64,000 nucleotides of DNA, from positions 90,093,270 to 90,157,269 of the forward strand of contig OY282607.1 of the NCBI GenBank assembly GCA_958298945.1. Reading direction: 5' to 3'. Shown piece by piece: positions 12,181-23,049 of this stretch. A model generated the notes under the pieces. That model was not told the origin of the DNA. It saw nothing but the letters and a program-made list of their open reading frames with translations, and ran no database searches. The position numbers were made by a program, and so were the translations under genes. This DNA is from Atherix ibis. Its lineage: Eukaryota > Arthropoda > Insecta > Diptera > Athericidae. Position 1 is the first letter of the stretch. The number at the start of each line of letters is the position of its first letter.

Positions 12181-15100
12181 CTAAATAATATTTATATCTA
12201 TGACATCGCAACTAATCCCAGAACTATAACTGCTACTTTTGCTGGAAATAGATTCCACATCAATATCAAAATCGCTTCTATTATCCCTAAAATCACATAT
12301 TAAAAATGTTCAAGACTGGTTTACAAGGTGGAGAGTAAAAGTAAATAAGCAGAAAAACGTTTTTGTTACCTTAAGTCTCTGTAAAGACCCCCTATCTCAA
12401 TATACCTTAATGGCAATATCATTTCACCAAAAGGCAAAGGATGCTTTTTGGGATTAAAGCTAGACAAACGACTTACTTGGAATTCTCTTACGACATCAAA
12501 AAAACTTATTAGACTACTGGACAACTGATCAAAACTGACATTAAAAAACAAACTTTTAATTTATAAAACAATTTCGAAAACCAATCTGGACGTGCAGAAT
12601 CCAATTCTTCTTAAATTCAATCCTCTTAATTAAAAGTCTTCCGAAAAATTATTGATACTTATAGCAAATTTATTTACCATATTTTAAATATTTCCATTGA
12701 TTTTCTTATAGCGAGGGTTTCTCGTTATAAAAAGTTCAATGTCGATGATTTTTTTATAGCGAGGGTTTGTCGTTATAAAAACGTTCACAATAATCTTTTT
12801 GTTACTTTTTTCATAAATTCTTATTGGTGTTTTAATAGAAATTGTCTAGGAGATTTCTTGAGGCATTAACATGACACGTTAGGTAGACAAACGCCAATGG
12901 GTGTTTACTCTCACATGTTTACTAAGCATTCCATTTCCTCTTAAATTTAATCCTTTTAATTATGTCTTCCGAAAAATTATTCATACTTATATCAAATTTA
13001 TTTATCATATTTTAAATATTTCCATTGCTTTTTTTATAGCAAGGGTTTCTCGTTATAAAAAGTTCAATGTCGATGATTTTTTATAGCGAGGGTTCCTTAT
13101 TATAAAAAGTTTCACAATAATCTTTTTGTTACTTTTTTTATAAATTATCATCGGCGTTTTAATAGAAATTGTCTAGGAGATTTCTTGAGGCATTAACATG
13201 ACACGTTAGGTAGACAAACGCCAATGCGTGTTTACTCTCACATATTTACTAAGCATTCCATTTCCTCTTAAATTCAATCCTCTTAATTAAAAGTCTTCCG
13301 AAAAATTATTCATACTTATAGCAAATTTATTTACCATATTTTAAATATTTCCATTGATTTTCTTATAGCGAGGGTTTCTCGTTATAAAAAGTTCAATGCT
13401 GATAAATTTTTTATAGCGAGGGTTTCTCGTTATAAAAACTTTTACAATAATCTTTTTGTTACTTTTTTTATAAATTATCATCGGCGTTTTAATAGAAATT
13501 GTCTAGGAGATTTCTTGAGGCATTAACATGACACGTTAGGTAGACAAACGCCAATGGGTGTTTACTCTCACATATTTACTAAGCATTCCACTTCCTCTTA
13601 AATTCAATCCTCTTAATTAAAAGTCTTCCGAAAAATTATTCATACTTATAGCAAATTTATTTACCATATTTTAAATATTTCCATTGATTTTCTTATAGCG
13701 AGGGTTTCTCGTTATAAAAAGTTCAATGTCGATAAATTTTTTATAGCGAGGGTTTCTTATTATAAAAACTTTCACAATAATCTTTTTGTTACTTTTTTCA
13801 TAAATTCTCATCGGCGTTTTAAGAGAAATTGTCTAGGTGATTTCTTGAGGCATTAACATGACACGTTAGGTAGACAAACGCCAATGCGTGTTTACTCTCA
13901 CATATTTACTAAGCATTCCATTTCCTCTTAAATTCAATCCTCTTAATTATAAGTCTTCCGAAAAATTATTGATACTTATAGCAAATTTATTTATCATATT
14001 TTAAATATTTCCATTGATTTTTTTATAGCGAGGGTTTCTCGTTATAAAAAGTTCAATGCTGATAAATTTTTTATAGCGAGGGTTTCTCGTTATAAAAACT
14101 TTTACAATAATCTTTTTGTTACTTTTTTTATAAATTATCATCGGCGTTTTAATAGAAATTGTCTAGGAGATTTCTTGAGGCATTAACATGACACGTTAGG
14201 TAGACAAACGTCAATGGGTGTTTACTCTCACATGTTTACTAAGCATTCCATTTCCTCTTAAATTTAATCCTTTTAATTATAAGTCTTCCGAAAAATTATT
14301 GATACTTATAGCAAATTTATTTACCATATTTTAAATATTTCCATTAATTTTTTTTATAGCGAGTGTTTCTCGTTATAAAAAGTTCAATGTCGATGATTTT
14401 TTTATAGCGAGGGTTTCTTATTATAAAAAGTTTCACAATAATCCTTTTGTTACTTTTTTCATAAATTCTCATCGGCGTTTTAATAGAAATTGTCTAGGAG
14501 ATTTCTTGAGGCATTAACATGACACGTTAGGTAGACAAACGCCAATGGGTGTTTACTCTCACATGTTTACTAAGCATTCCATTTCCTCTTAAATTCAATC
14601 CTCTTAATTAAAAGTCTTCCGAAAAATTATTCATACTTATATCAAATTTATTTATCATATTTTAAATATTTCCATTGATTTTCTTATAGCGAGGGTTTCT
14701 CGTTATAAAAAGTTCAATGTCGATATATTTTTTATAGCGAGGGTTTCTTATTATAAAAACTTTCACAATAATCTTTTTGTTACTTTTTTTATAAATTATC
14801 ATCGGCGTTTTAATAGAAATTGTCTAGGAGATTTCTTGAGGCATTAACATGACACGTTAGGTAGACAAACGCCAATGCGTGTTTACTCTCACATATTTAC
14901 TAAGCATTCCATTTCCTCTTAAATTCAATCCTCTTAATTAAAAGTCTTCCGAAAAATTATTCATACTTATAGCAAATTTATTTACCATATTTTAAATATT
15001 TCCATTGATTTTCTTATAGCGAGGGTTTCTCGTTATAAAAAGTTCAATGCTGATAAATTTTTTATAGCGAGGGTTTCTCGTTATAAAAACTTTTACAATA

Positions 15101-15648
15101 ATCTTTTTGTTACTTTTTTTATAAATTATCATCGGCGTTTTAATAGAAATTGTCTAGGAGATTTCTTGAGGCATTAACATGACACGTTAGGTAGACAAAC
15201 GCCAATGGGTGTTTACTCTCACATATTTACTAAGCATTCCACTTCCTCTTAAATTCAATCCTCTTAATTAAAAGTCTTCCGAAAAATTATTCATACTTAT
15301 AGCAAATTTATTTACCATATTTTAAATATTTCCATTGATTTTCTTATAGCGAGGGTTTCTCGTTATAAAAAGTTCAATGTCGATAAATTTTTTATAGCGA
15401 GGGTTTCTTATTATAAAAACTTTCACAATAATCTTTTTGTTACTTTTTTCATAAATTCTCATCGGCGTTTTAAGAGAAATTGTCTAGGTGATTTCTTGAG
15501 GCATTAACATGACACGTTAGGTAAACAAACGCCAATGGGTGTTTACTCTCAGATGTTTCTGTCCTGTCATGTGGTGTCTTTATCATAAAATCTGTTTGTT
15601 ACACTATTTATATAGTTATAGATAACTAATCAAATAATACAAAAAAAA
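12181..15648 (+). mobile_element. 5'-truncated jockey-like LINE with A-tail, inserted in the mariner
   Basis: The insert is flanked by ACTTCCGTAA (12171-12180) and ACTTTCGTAA (15649-15658), a near-perfect target duplication. It ends in an A-run (15640-15649), as jockey-clade LINEs do. At its start it encodes the reverse transcriptase from the FADD box onward: DIATNPRTITATFA, with FADDT degenerated to FAGNR (about 12206-12250), then WFTRWRVKVNKQKNVFVT (12315-12366), then, shifted, LKLDKRLTW and NKLLIYKTI. Everything before the catalytic box is absent, typical 5' truncation. The 3' end is amplified into the tandem array annotated separately. Confidence 0.75.
12606..15560 (+). repeat. 330-bp tandem array (about nine units) with 1651-bp higher-order period
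   Basis: The marker ATGACACGTTAGGTAGACAA recurs at 12871, 13198, 13528, 13858, 14188, 14519, 14849, 15179 and, with one mismatch, at 15509, that is every 327-331 bp. Each unit has two copies of TTATAGCGAGGGTTTCTCGT followed by TATAAAAA, an imperfect hairpin. Translated, a unit reads FRKIIDTYSKFIYHILNISI then DFLIARVSRYKKFNV. This matches the LINE copy at 62.6 kb (HHDLKVPFVYDMAMSRYKK), so the unit derives from the C-terminal end of a jockey-like ORF2 plus 3' UTR. The units around 13.20-13.87 kb reappear, by eye without a difference, at 14.85-15.52 kb. Confidence 0.9.
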
Positions 15649-15650
15649 AC

Positions 15651-16262
15651 TTTCGTAAAGGGAAAAGCTTGTGAAAAGTTAACGGTGACAATACTCTGAA
15701 AGAGCGTCAGTGGCAATGACGGTTCAAGAAATTCCGTACTAATGACTTTGATATCAATGACTTTCCTCGGTCAGAAAGGAAAACTGAGGTTGATGGAAAA
15801 CAAAATAAAGCCATTAACTGAGTCAAATCAGCGTTACACGACGAGACAGATTGCATAATCAGTGAACATCCTACAGAAGCTGAGATACATAAGCAAGCTC
15901 GATGTAGGGGTTGCTCATGGACTCAAAAGAATTTCCTTTGACATTCAAATTTCATTTAAACACCTGCGACATGCTCACTAAATCTGAGGAAAACGACCTT
16001 TTTTTGAAGAGATTGATAACTGGTGATGAGAAGTGGATTGTTTTGGTCCCAGCGTGGTGATTCACCTCAAGCAACATCGAAAGTGGACATTCATAAGAGG
16101 AAGGTTATGCTCTCAGTGTGGTGAGATTTTAAAGGTTCTTTTAGCTTCTACCAAGGAACAAAACGAATAATTCAAAAGTGTACTAACGGCAATTGAAAAG
16201 TTAAACGGATCCATCATCGAGAAACGTTCGGAGCTTGTTACATAAAAAATGCGTCATGTCTT
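15651..16262 (+). pseudogene. 3' part of interrupted mariner transposase
   Basis: Frames after the insertion site read FRKGKSL, KVNGDNTLKERQWQWRFKKF, DFDINDFPRSERK (helix-turn-helix region), LITGDEKWI-like (first catalytic Asp) and SKVDIHKRKVMLSVW, then fade. Stops and frameshifts occur throughout. It is the continuation of the frame starting at 12122. Confidence 0.7.
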
Positions 16263-16278
16263 TTCGTATACAACCTAA

Positions 16279-17204
16279 TATTTTCAACATATTGTAAATA
16301 CAAGAAATCTTTTGGCGTAAAATAATTACATGTAAGCACTTTTTGATATTAAGTCCTGTATACTATATCCTGTTAGTGGTTTATGTAATGAAAAAATTAA
16401 ATTTTAAATTACTAAAAATTAAATCTGCAGAATAGACTAAATCTAACAAAGCCTCTGTAAAGTTATTTCAATAAAAATAAAACTCTAAAATGAAAAATGA
16501 AAAAAAAAATTCCAAATTAAAAATAAAAACAAATATTTTCTTAATTTAATATCATTTTTCAGAATGACAATAACTGACATAAATATTAATAATTTTATTA
16601 CAACAGAAAATTAAAATAATTAATGAACAAAATACTCTCAATAAAGTCATTTTTATTAAAATAAAAAAACGCATTTTTTTTAACTCAGACAAAAATTTAT
16701 ATGTTTTAATATATTTACAATCCGGACCTATAAAATTTAGAGAATTTATTAAAAAAATTTTGTTTATTTTCCGTTTTAAGATTGTAAATCGTTTAAATTC
16801 ATTCATAAAAGAAGGAAGCCTTGAACTCTTAAATAATATTTACGAGAAGGTGTTTAAAGTGGCTATAAAATTTTTTTTTTATGTCCCAATTAGAGTATTG
16901 ATTTTTTTTGTATTTTTTACGTAAAAAAATATAATTAATGGATTCAAATGTTTAATATATATTCTCTTTTTTTTTTTTTGATAATTATTAACCAAAATTG
17001 GAATTTTACATCTTTTTCTCTAAAAAAAAAATATTGTAACTTTATTATGGCGGAATTTGATTTCAATAAGAATAATAATTTTAAAAAAATGTTGTAAAAT
17101 AATAAAAATAATAGTACAAAAATCATAATAAGAATACCTTGACAATAGATAATAGAGAAGATACTAAGACGAGAGGGGAAATAATTAATTATTTTTTTTA
17201 ATCA
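16279..17204. other. AT-rich intronic sequence, nothing recognised
   Basis: Homopolymer-rich intron sequence. Minus-strand open frames at 16552-16806 and 16944-17126 are low-complexity Lys/Asn/Phe/Ile runs with no domain. Confidence 0.5.
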
Positions 17205-18024
17205 TGAATATCTATTTTGTCCCCTTCATAGTGATCGCCACCAGATATTATAAACTTGTGCCAACGGTTTTTCCAATCCTCAAAGCACTTAAAAAAAATC
17301 ATTTTTTGTGATCTCCTTCTTCGATGCCGTCTTTATCTTCTCAATCGTAGCGTAGCGTCATCCTTTCATGGCGCTCTTCAGTTTCGGGAACAAGAAAAAG
17401 TCACAGTGGCCCAGATCAAGGGAATACGGTGACTGCGGCATTATTAGTGTGTTGTTTTTGCCCAAAAATTCGTGCACAAGCAACGATGCGTGAGCAGGGG
17501 CGTTATCATGGTGCAAAAGCTAATTTTTATTCTTCCACAAATCCGGGCGTTTCTGGCGGATTGCTTTGGGCAACTTGCACATAACTTGCAGGTAATATTC
17601 CTTATTGACCGTTCTACCCTGTGGCAAGAACTCATGATGCACAACGCCCGTGCAATGGAAGAAAACTGTCGTTCACACGCCCCGGCACCCTTTTCGTCGG
17701 CCCTCTGAGAACATTTTGTACCACCGATAAACGTTGCTTCAGTCCAAGTTAGCTTCACCACATGCTACAGTCAACATTCTGAATGCGTCCGCGCAATTAA
17801 TTTTCTTTTTCACACAAAATTTGATACAGATTGTTTGATCCATTTTTTGGAATGGGCAAATATCGAAGACGAGCCAAAACACGTGTAAGCAAAGCAACTG
17901 TCAAAAATTAACTGAACATTCAAAATGGCCGAACTTGTCGGCATAAGTGAGAGACATGAGTACCAACATAACGCCACAAAAAATCGGAAATTCAAAATTC
18001 GCGATACTTTTTGAACAGACCTCG
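17205..18024 (-). mobile_element. Mariner-like element (GTCTGTTC type), internally deleted, one end lost
   Basis: The 5' terminal repeat (minus strand) begins CGAGGTCTGTTCAAAAAGTA at 18024, next to TA at 18025-18026. The coding remnant starts with MDQTICIKFCVKKKINCADA around 17842 and jumps from the helix-turn-helix region to TVFFHCTGVVHHEFLPQGR. It continues VMCKLPKAIRQKRPDLWKNK, LLHHDNAPAHASLLV (second catalytic Asp) and PYSLDLGHCDFFLFPKLKS (third Asp). It ends KCFEDWKNRW at about 17290 and GGDHYEGDKIDI at about 17215. The first catalytic Asp region is deleted and the 3' terminal repeat is not visible. Confidence 0.75.
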
Positions 18025-18109
18025 TATATATCATTTCAGATAATATTTATTTAGATTGAAATTTTCCATTTTATTTTATGGATTGTTCAGTTATAAAACA
18101 ATAACCATG

Positions 18110-18900
18110 AAATGCGCTAGCAAAACTGCTATACATATGGGGCTCTAAAAACCCACAAGTGACTGTTTGGTGTTTATTTTGGTCTAAAGTTTCGTTGAAA
18201 ACTAAAAAGGCGAAACCGTTACCGTCAATTCTGAACGCTGTTGCCATATAAGAACCGACTTTTTTTTATGTGACCTTAAAGATTAAAAATTAAAAATATG
18301 AACTAAATATAATTTTTAACAAGACCCATACAACATGACAAATTGCGCGAGCAGTTCATGCACAATAGAAATATTTAATAAATGTAATAAATTAAATTTT
18401 TAAATCAAAATTTTAATTTAAAATATATTTGATCGAAATGTTTTTTTATGTGACCTTAAAGATTAAAAATTAAAAATATGAACTAAATATAATTTTTAAC
18501 AAGACCCATACAACATGACAAATTGCGCGAGCAGTTCACTCCTAGAATCATAATTTCGAGATTTGCTGATGGTAGTTGGTATCCGAGATTGTGTGATTTA
18601 ACACTGTTGGATTTTTTCTTAAAAATCTACATAAAATATCAAGTTTACTCAGATTTTATAGCATTTAAAAATCAACATCCCTCAAGTAATGGCTAAACTA
18701 GAGTCCGAAACTGGCGAACTATTTAAAAAAAATTATCACAAAAGGATCAAGTCCTGCACGAAAAAATTTGTTGCCACTATTTGATTAATGTTAAATTTTA
18801 TCCTTAATGGCAATGTGTAAAAAATATATTAAAACAAAAATTTAATCAAAATTTCAATTTAACCTTTGTTTTATTTAACTTAACTTTCCAACTCTACTAA
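18110..18900 (+). mobile_element. Highly decayed FQQDGATCHT-group element
   Basis: Fragments read GSKNPQVTVWCLFWSKVSLK (about 18140-18200), the VTVNSERYR equivalent (about 18215-18240) and ISRFADGSWYPRLCDLTLLD (about 18555-18615). The order fits the C-terminal half of the transposase on the + strand. It ends with a TTTAACTTAACTTTCCA..AAATTGGATAATCC stretch that recurs at the ends of the sister copies at 36.1 and 61.2 kb. It carries the 98-bp duplication described separately. Confidence 0.6.
18261..18538 (+). repeat. 98-bp perfect direct repeats flanking a patch copied from 21.3 kb
   Basis: Positions 18261-18358 and 18441-18538 are identical over 98 bases. The sequence bridging them (18358-18447) is identical over 90 bases to 21325-21414. 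The duplicated part lies inside the decayed element at 18.1-18.9 kb. The donor sequence is the 3' end of the sister element at 20.7-21.4 kb. Confidence 0.9.
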
Positions 18901-20699
18901 ATTGGATAATCCCTTATTAGTTTTTATATAAAAACTCCTTAAAAAAATTAATTATTTTTGACTGTATTTAATTTTTTTTTTTGATAATTAACTATTATCA
19001 TATAAGATGAAATTATTTTATTTTTACATATAGTTAAATAGACATTAATGTATTGTAATATAAAGTCAGAAATTCCAATGCATATTACTTAGTGAATTTT
19101 TTGTTGAAAATATTAATCACAAAATACCAGAACACCACCTACATCAGATGGTATATTCTGTTCATTTTCAAGGGAAACAACTCTACGATGTAGACAAGTA
19201 TGTATATATATCTGGAGCTTATCTAATTAATCAAAGTCTTATTAATCATTTAGAAAAAATGTTCTAACTTATTCTTAGATAGTATAGAAATATTAGGGTA
19301 AGAAAACAACGAAACTAATGGGGGTCGCTTAATGGGATTTTATCTTTTTAGTTAGCGCTCATCAAGGGATCTTAACTCGACCATTATTAACAGGTATTGG
19401 CTTGTGGTGGATATGATGTTGGGTTTGGAATTGGCTAATATAAGGAAATGTGTAAATGAAATACCGTATAATGTTAAATATTGAAATGGGATAGGGTAGA
19501 ACGAAAAGGATCGAAGGGGCAAATGTCGACAAGTAAATAGAATTGCCCAAACGAATGAATCAGGAAGGAAACTAAAATGAGAAAATATAGCACATGATAA
19601 TGATCTAAAAAGGTTATTTCTACACACTTTAGCTATCGGAAAAGTGGACTATTTTCACTAGTTTTCGGATACATTTGTGAGATTATCTCAACCAAAAATT
19701 AGGTACCGATTTTCCTTCCAGCCATTCACTATTAACAGCTAAATAGATACAAACTCCTATTTACGAGTATATTCGTATTTGAGTGTATCTCTCTCTCTCT
19801 ATGGATAGGGATAAGGGATCATATTGTGTATGTATGTATGCACATCGATAAATTTAATTGATGTATGTGTATGCATGATGGTATATCGATAAATTTTCTC
19901 AATGTTTTATTTACTAAGAAGAAGGAAGCTTTTAATCAATCGAATCATCCATGAATAAGCAAAGATGGGGTAATATTCAGTTTCGTAGCTCGTGTAGATT
20001 CCATCCTCTAACGAACGTTTATGGGGACATGTCCTTGTAAGAATATCAACATGTGTACATGACCATAAAATCCCAGTTTGATCCCAATGAATAATTAATC
20101 TCTACAAGTGTTTGATGTTTAATCGTATTGGTTTCGATTTATTTATACATTCTTGTGTCTTTGGGAATTATTTTTTTTTGTCTCTTCATTATTTTATCAA
20201 AGTCGTTAGGTTTATATAATAATTTTTTTCAAGAGCACATATTTTTCTATAAAACTTGACTTAATCGATTTGTTTGAGTAATTTTATTGAATTTTTCATA
20301 AAACCCATTAAATTTTTTATAGTAATAATAAAATAATTTAATTTAGTACAATATATAGTAATGGAAAATTAATATATGAAAATTTTATACAAAAAGTGTT
20401 TTCTTATTGACTATTAAAACTTTTCAATATGAGGCTGTTGGGATTTCTTTTTTTAATTATGATATTAAAGTTATTAAAAAGAGAAATAAATATAATAAAA
20501 TAATTATTATAAGTAAATTTTTTTTTCGCAGTTAAACTCTTTTGATATTCCCTATAGACTTATCTATAATTTAGTTCAGAAAGTATAGCTTCGTAATTTT
20601 ATAACTGTTTAGGAAATGTATAAATTTAAGATAATATTTGTTTAAAATTAAGTTTGTCATTTAAAAAAAAAATCAAATAATGCGGTTAAAATCGTAAAA
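18901..20699. other. Intronic sequence, no gene supported
   Basis: AT-rich intron with a CT dinucleotide run near 19788-19800. An overlapping pair of minus-strand open frames (19352-19627) lacks any domain or splice context, so I do not call it a gene. The part from 19.3 to 20.1 kb is less AT-rich than its surroundings. Confidence 0.4.
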
Positions 20700-21414
20700 A
20701 AATTTATACAAAAGTGGTAATTGTGCGTTAAACTGTAGCCACGTTTCACGCGAAATTTTCTACAGCGATGAGGCTCATTTCTCTGATATGAGGCTCTGAA
20801 AATCCACAACTACCTGTGAAAATATTATACAATAGTATCCACGAAATGTGATTATTTGCTGCATATTTGGGTCTGAAGGGTTTATTGGCTCGTAATTTTT
20901 TTCAACCCGAAAAAGAGGAAACTGTTTCCGACAATTCTCAGCGTTGTGACCGTATACGATATCGAATTTTTTAAATCTGAATCTTAACATTTTAAGAATC
21001 TGGATTATATGTGATTTTAATAAGATTTTGGCTTGATTGCAAAAAGGAGTTTCTAAGACGTGCAATTTATCAGATTTAGTGATGTTAATTGGCCTTTAAG
21101 ATTGTGCGATTTGACGCCGTTGGAATTTCGTTTTCATAAAACCACATAAATCATTATATTAACATTGTTAATTTTTCCATTTCAAAACCATCATTTATTA
21201 AGTAATGGCTGAGTTAAAACTCAAAATATGCACACAAAAAAATCATAAAAAATTACTCTAAAAGGATTGAGACCTGAAGGGGGGGGGGGGTCATGTGGCA
21301 TTAATTTTAATGATTTTTAATTTTATGCACAATAGAAATATTTAATAAATGTAATAAATTAAATTTTTAAATCAAAATTTTAATTTAAAATATATTTGAT
21401 CGAAATGTTTTTTT
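20700..21414 (+). mobile_element. Decayed FQQDGATCHT-group element
   Basis: The + strand carries IFYSDEAHFSDM-like sequence near 20757-20790, a Trp-Cys block (VTIWC..WSEGIIG equivalent, heavily mutated) near 20840-20900, and DVNWPLRLCDLTPLEF near 21080-21130. These are in the right order for this transposase. A G11 run sits at 21280-21290. The last 90 bases are the source of, or share a source with, the patch at 18.36 kb. Confidence 0.55.
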
Positions 21415-22756
21415 TAAACTCAATATTGGATAAGTCGTCGGTAGTATTGCCCAGATCACTTTCAGTGATGCCAGGCCCTGAAATTGAAAGTATATTTAAT
21501 GAAACTTTACTTTTCTCGGAGCACAACCCTTTTATTATTTAGTTTTTTTTTTATGCTATAAATAGTGGAATTTTAATATATTAATTTTTATGTTAATTAA
21601 ATAATAAATGAAAAGCTTAATTTTTTATTATTTTATTTTAAATAGAAATTTTTTTTACAATGTGGAACTATACAAAAAATTGAGGATTAATATTTGAGAT
21701 CATAAAAAAATAGGAGAATTTTTTTATTTATTGTGTGCCCAGTAATAAAATTAAAAGGAAAAAAGCAGAATTTGATTAGCTTTTTTATGTCTTTATGTAA
21801 AATGTATAATTATAAATTTATTATGTAATGAAATTTTAGAAACCTATTAGCCATATTTGTTTTTTTACAAATTTTTTAGTAGCAAATAGGCTTTTTTCTT
21901 TTTAAATTTATTTCTGTACGATATAGTCATGAAAATGAGTTTTTAATTTAATGATAGATATTTTTAATCTAACTTGTATATTTTGAAATCATCAAGCCAA
22001 AAAGTGATGAATGGTGTTTCACAAATAATTCTAGTTCCTTATCTGACCTAATTAATGTGACATTGATTAATTTTCACAAATTATCCTGAATGCGTGATTC
22101 ATTTACTCGAATTCTATCGATCAGGTGTGCATCATACGTAACATAGTATCTGTATACCTATTGTGGCTGACTAGATTCGTATAAATTATATGACATATTT
22201 CTACTAAATAATATTTAATTATATATAGATAGATTATTAACAAAATAAATGCTTTCTCAGAACAATATTACTATCGTCTCTATAAGCCAATAATATGTCT
22301 TGGTCGACTGAGAATAAATATCTACAATATTTTCTTTATACGACTCGTACGAGTACATTTTCAGATGGTTCCCATGAGGATAATATGAACACACCCCAAT
22401 GTGACTCGTCAGATAAAATCGATTTTATTCTAATTTTAAATTCATAGTCTACCATCTACAAAAAAAAAAAAAAAAACTTTTTTCCATATATTTGTAAACA
22501 TAATACATATTTCATACGTTATGAATAAGTAAAGTTACAAATATAAAGCCAATAATAATAAAATAATTTGCCTTGAATTTCTCTTTTTTTTTTGCGTGTA
22601 CTCATACCAGACGAGTGTAGTGGAGAATAGAACGCATTTTTACATTGAATTAAATTCACCGAACAATTTATTCAAACGTGGTAAATTAAAATGACAAAAC
22701 CTTTTTCAATGCACTTGTTTACTTAATATACTCCCTTTTCCCCTCCCATTTGCAGG
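21415..22756. other. AT-rich intronic sequence
   Basis: No open frame or repeat that I recognise until a long pyrimidine tract (about 22731-22754) that leads into the exon candidate at 22757. Confidence 0.45.
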
Positions 22757-22861
22757 TAACTGATGCATCTGTATTAGCCGATTTCAACAACATCGAGTTT
22801 GTCTTAACAATCCCACTACTCGCCAAGAAATTTCTAGTCAAGTTGAAGTAAAGTTTATATA
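22757..22861 (+). CDS. Candidate terminal exon of a nested + strand gene
   Basis: A textbook 3' splice site (pyrimidine-rich tract ending CCCCTCCCATTTGCAG at 22741-22756) is followed by 34 open codons and TAA at 22850-22852. The peptide is VTDASVLADFNNIEFVLTIP followed by LLAKKFLVKLK. Codon use is more balanced than the surrounding intron. It lies antisense inside the 21.8-kb intron of the large gene, so it would belong to a nested gene whose other exons I could not identify. It could also be a chance splice-like site. I do not recognise the peptide. Confidence 0.35.
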
Positions 22862-23049
22862 ATATTGATGATCTGTTTTATTTTCTTTTCTTATTTGAGT
22901 TTATCCATATTAGACGTATCATTGCCACTCCTTTTATAGATAGACAAGGCTGAGAATTTTCAGCCCGACTGGAACCGGGTACACAATCTGAACGTAGTTA
23001 GTTCATTTTTCATAGTACTTTTATGGTAAATTGCAAAATCATAGGAGCT

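Larger units (their letters stand above)
11948..16278 (+). mobile_element. Mariner (mellifera-like) interrupted by a LINE and its satellite array
   Basis: The 5' end TTGGGTTGTTGGAAAAGTAA follows a TA at 11946-11947. The 3' end at 16278-16243 reads (minus strand) TTAGGTTGTATACGAAAAGA, followed by TA. The transposase starts at ATG 12122 (MVISMKTLHFHHILLFYFR) and stops being readable at 12180. It resumes at 15651 with FRKGKS.. and continues as KKFRTNDFDINDFPRSERK, FLKRLITGDEKW-like sequence (16000-16040), and a VMLSVWWDFKG-like stretch, all frameshifted. Removing 12181-15648 plus one copy of the 10-bp duplication restores a continuous but decayed element of about 850 bp. The C-terminal third, with the second and third catalytic residues, is missing. 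Confidence 0.8.

Noticed and set aside
12606..15560. CRISPR-like or bacterial-type repeat array
   Set aside because: Units are 330 bp, contiguous without spacers, and in an insect intron; they derive from LINE sequence.
16552..17126. Minus-strand Lys/Ile/Phe-rich open frames
   Set aside because: Low-complexity translations of A/T runs.
19352..19627. Overlapping minus-strand open frames (91 and 62 codons) as a gene
   Set aside because: Two frames of the same stretch, no conserved motif, no splice or poly(A) context.
21280..21290. G11 run, and the C10 run at 44081, as functional G-quadruplex sites
   Set aside because: Single homopolymer runs, more likely slippage or assembly noise.
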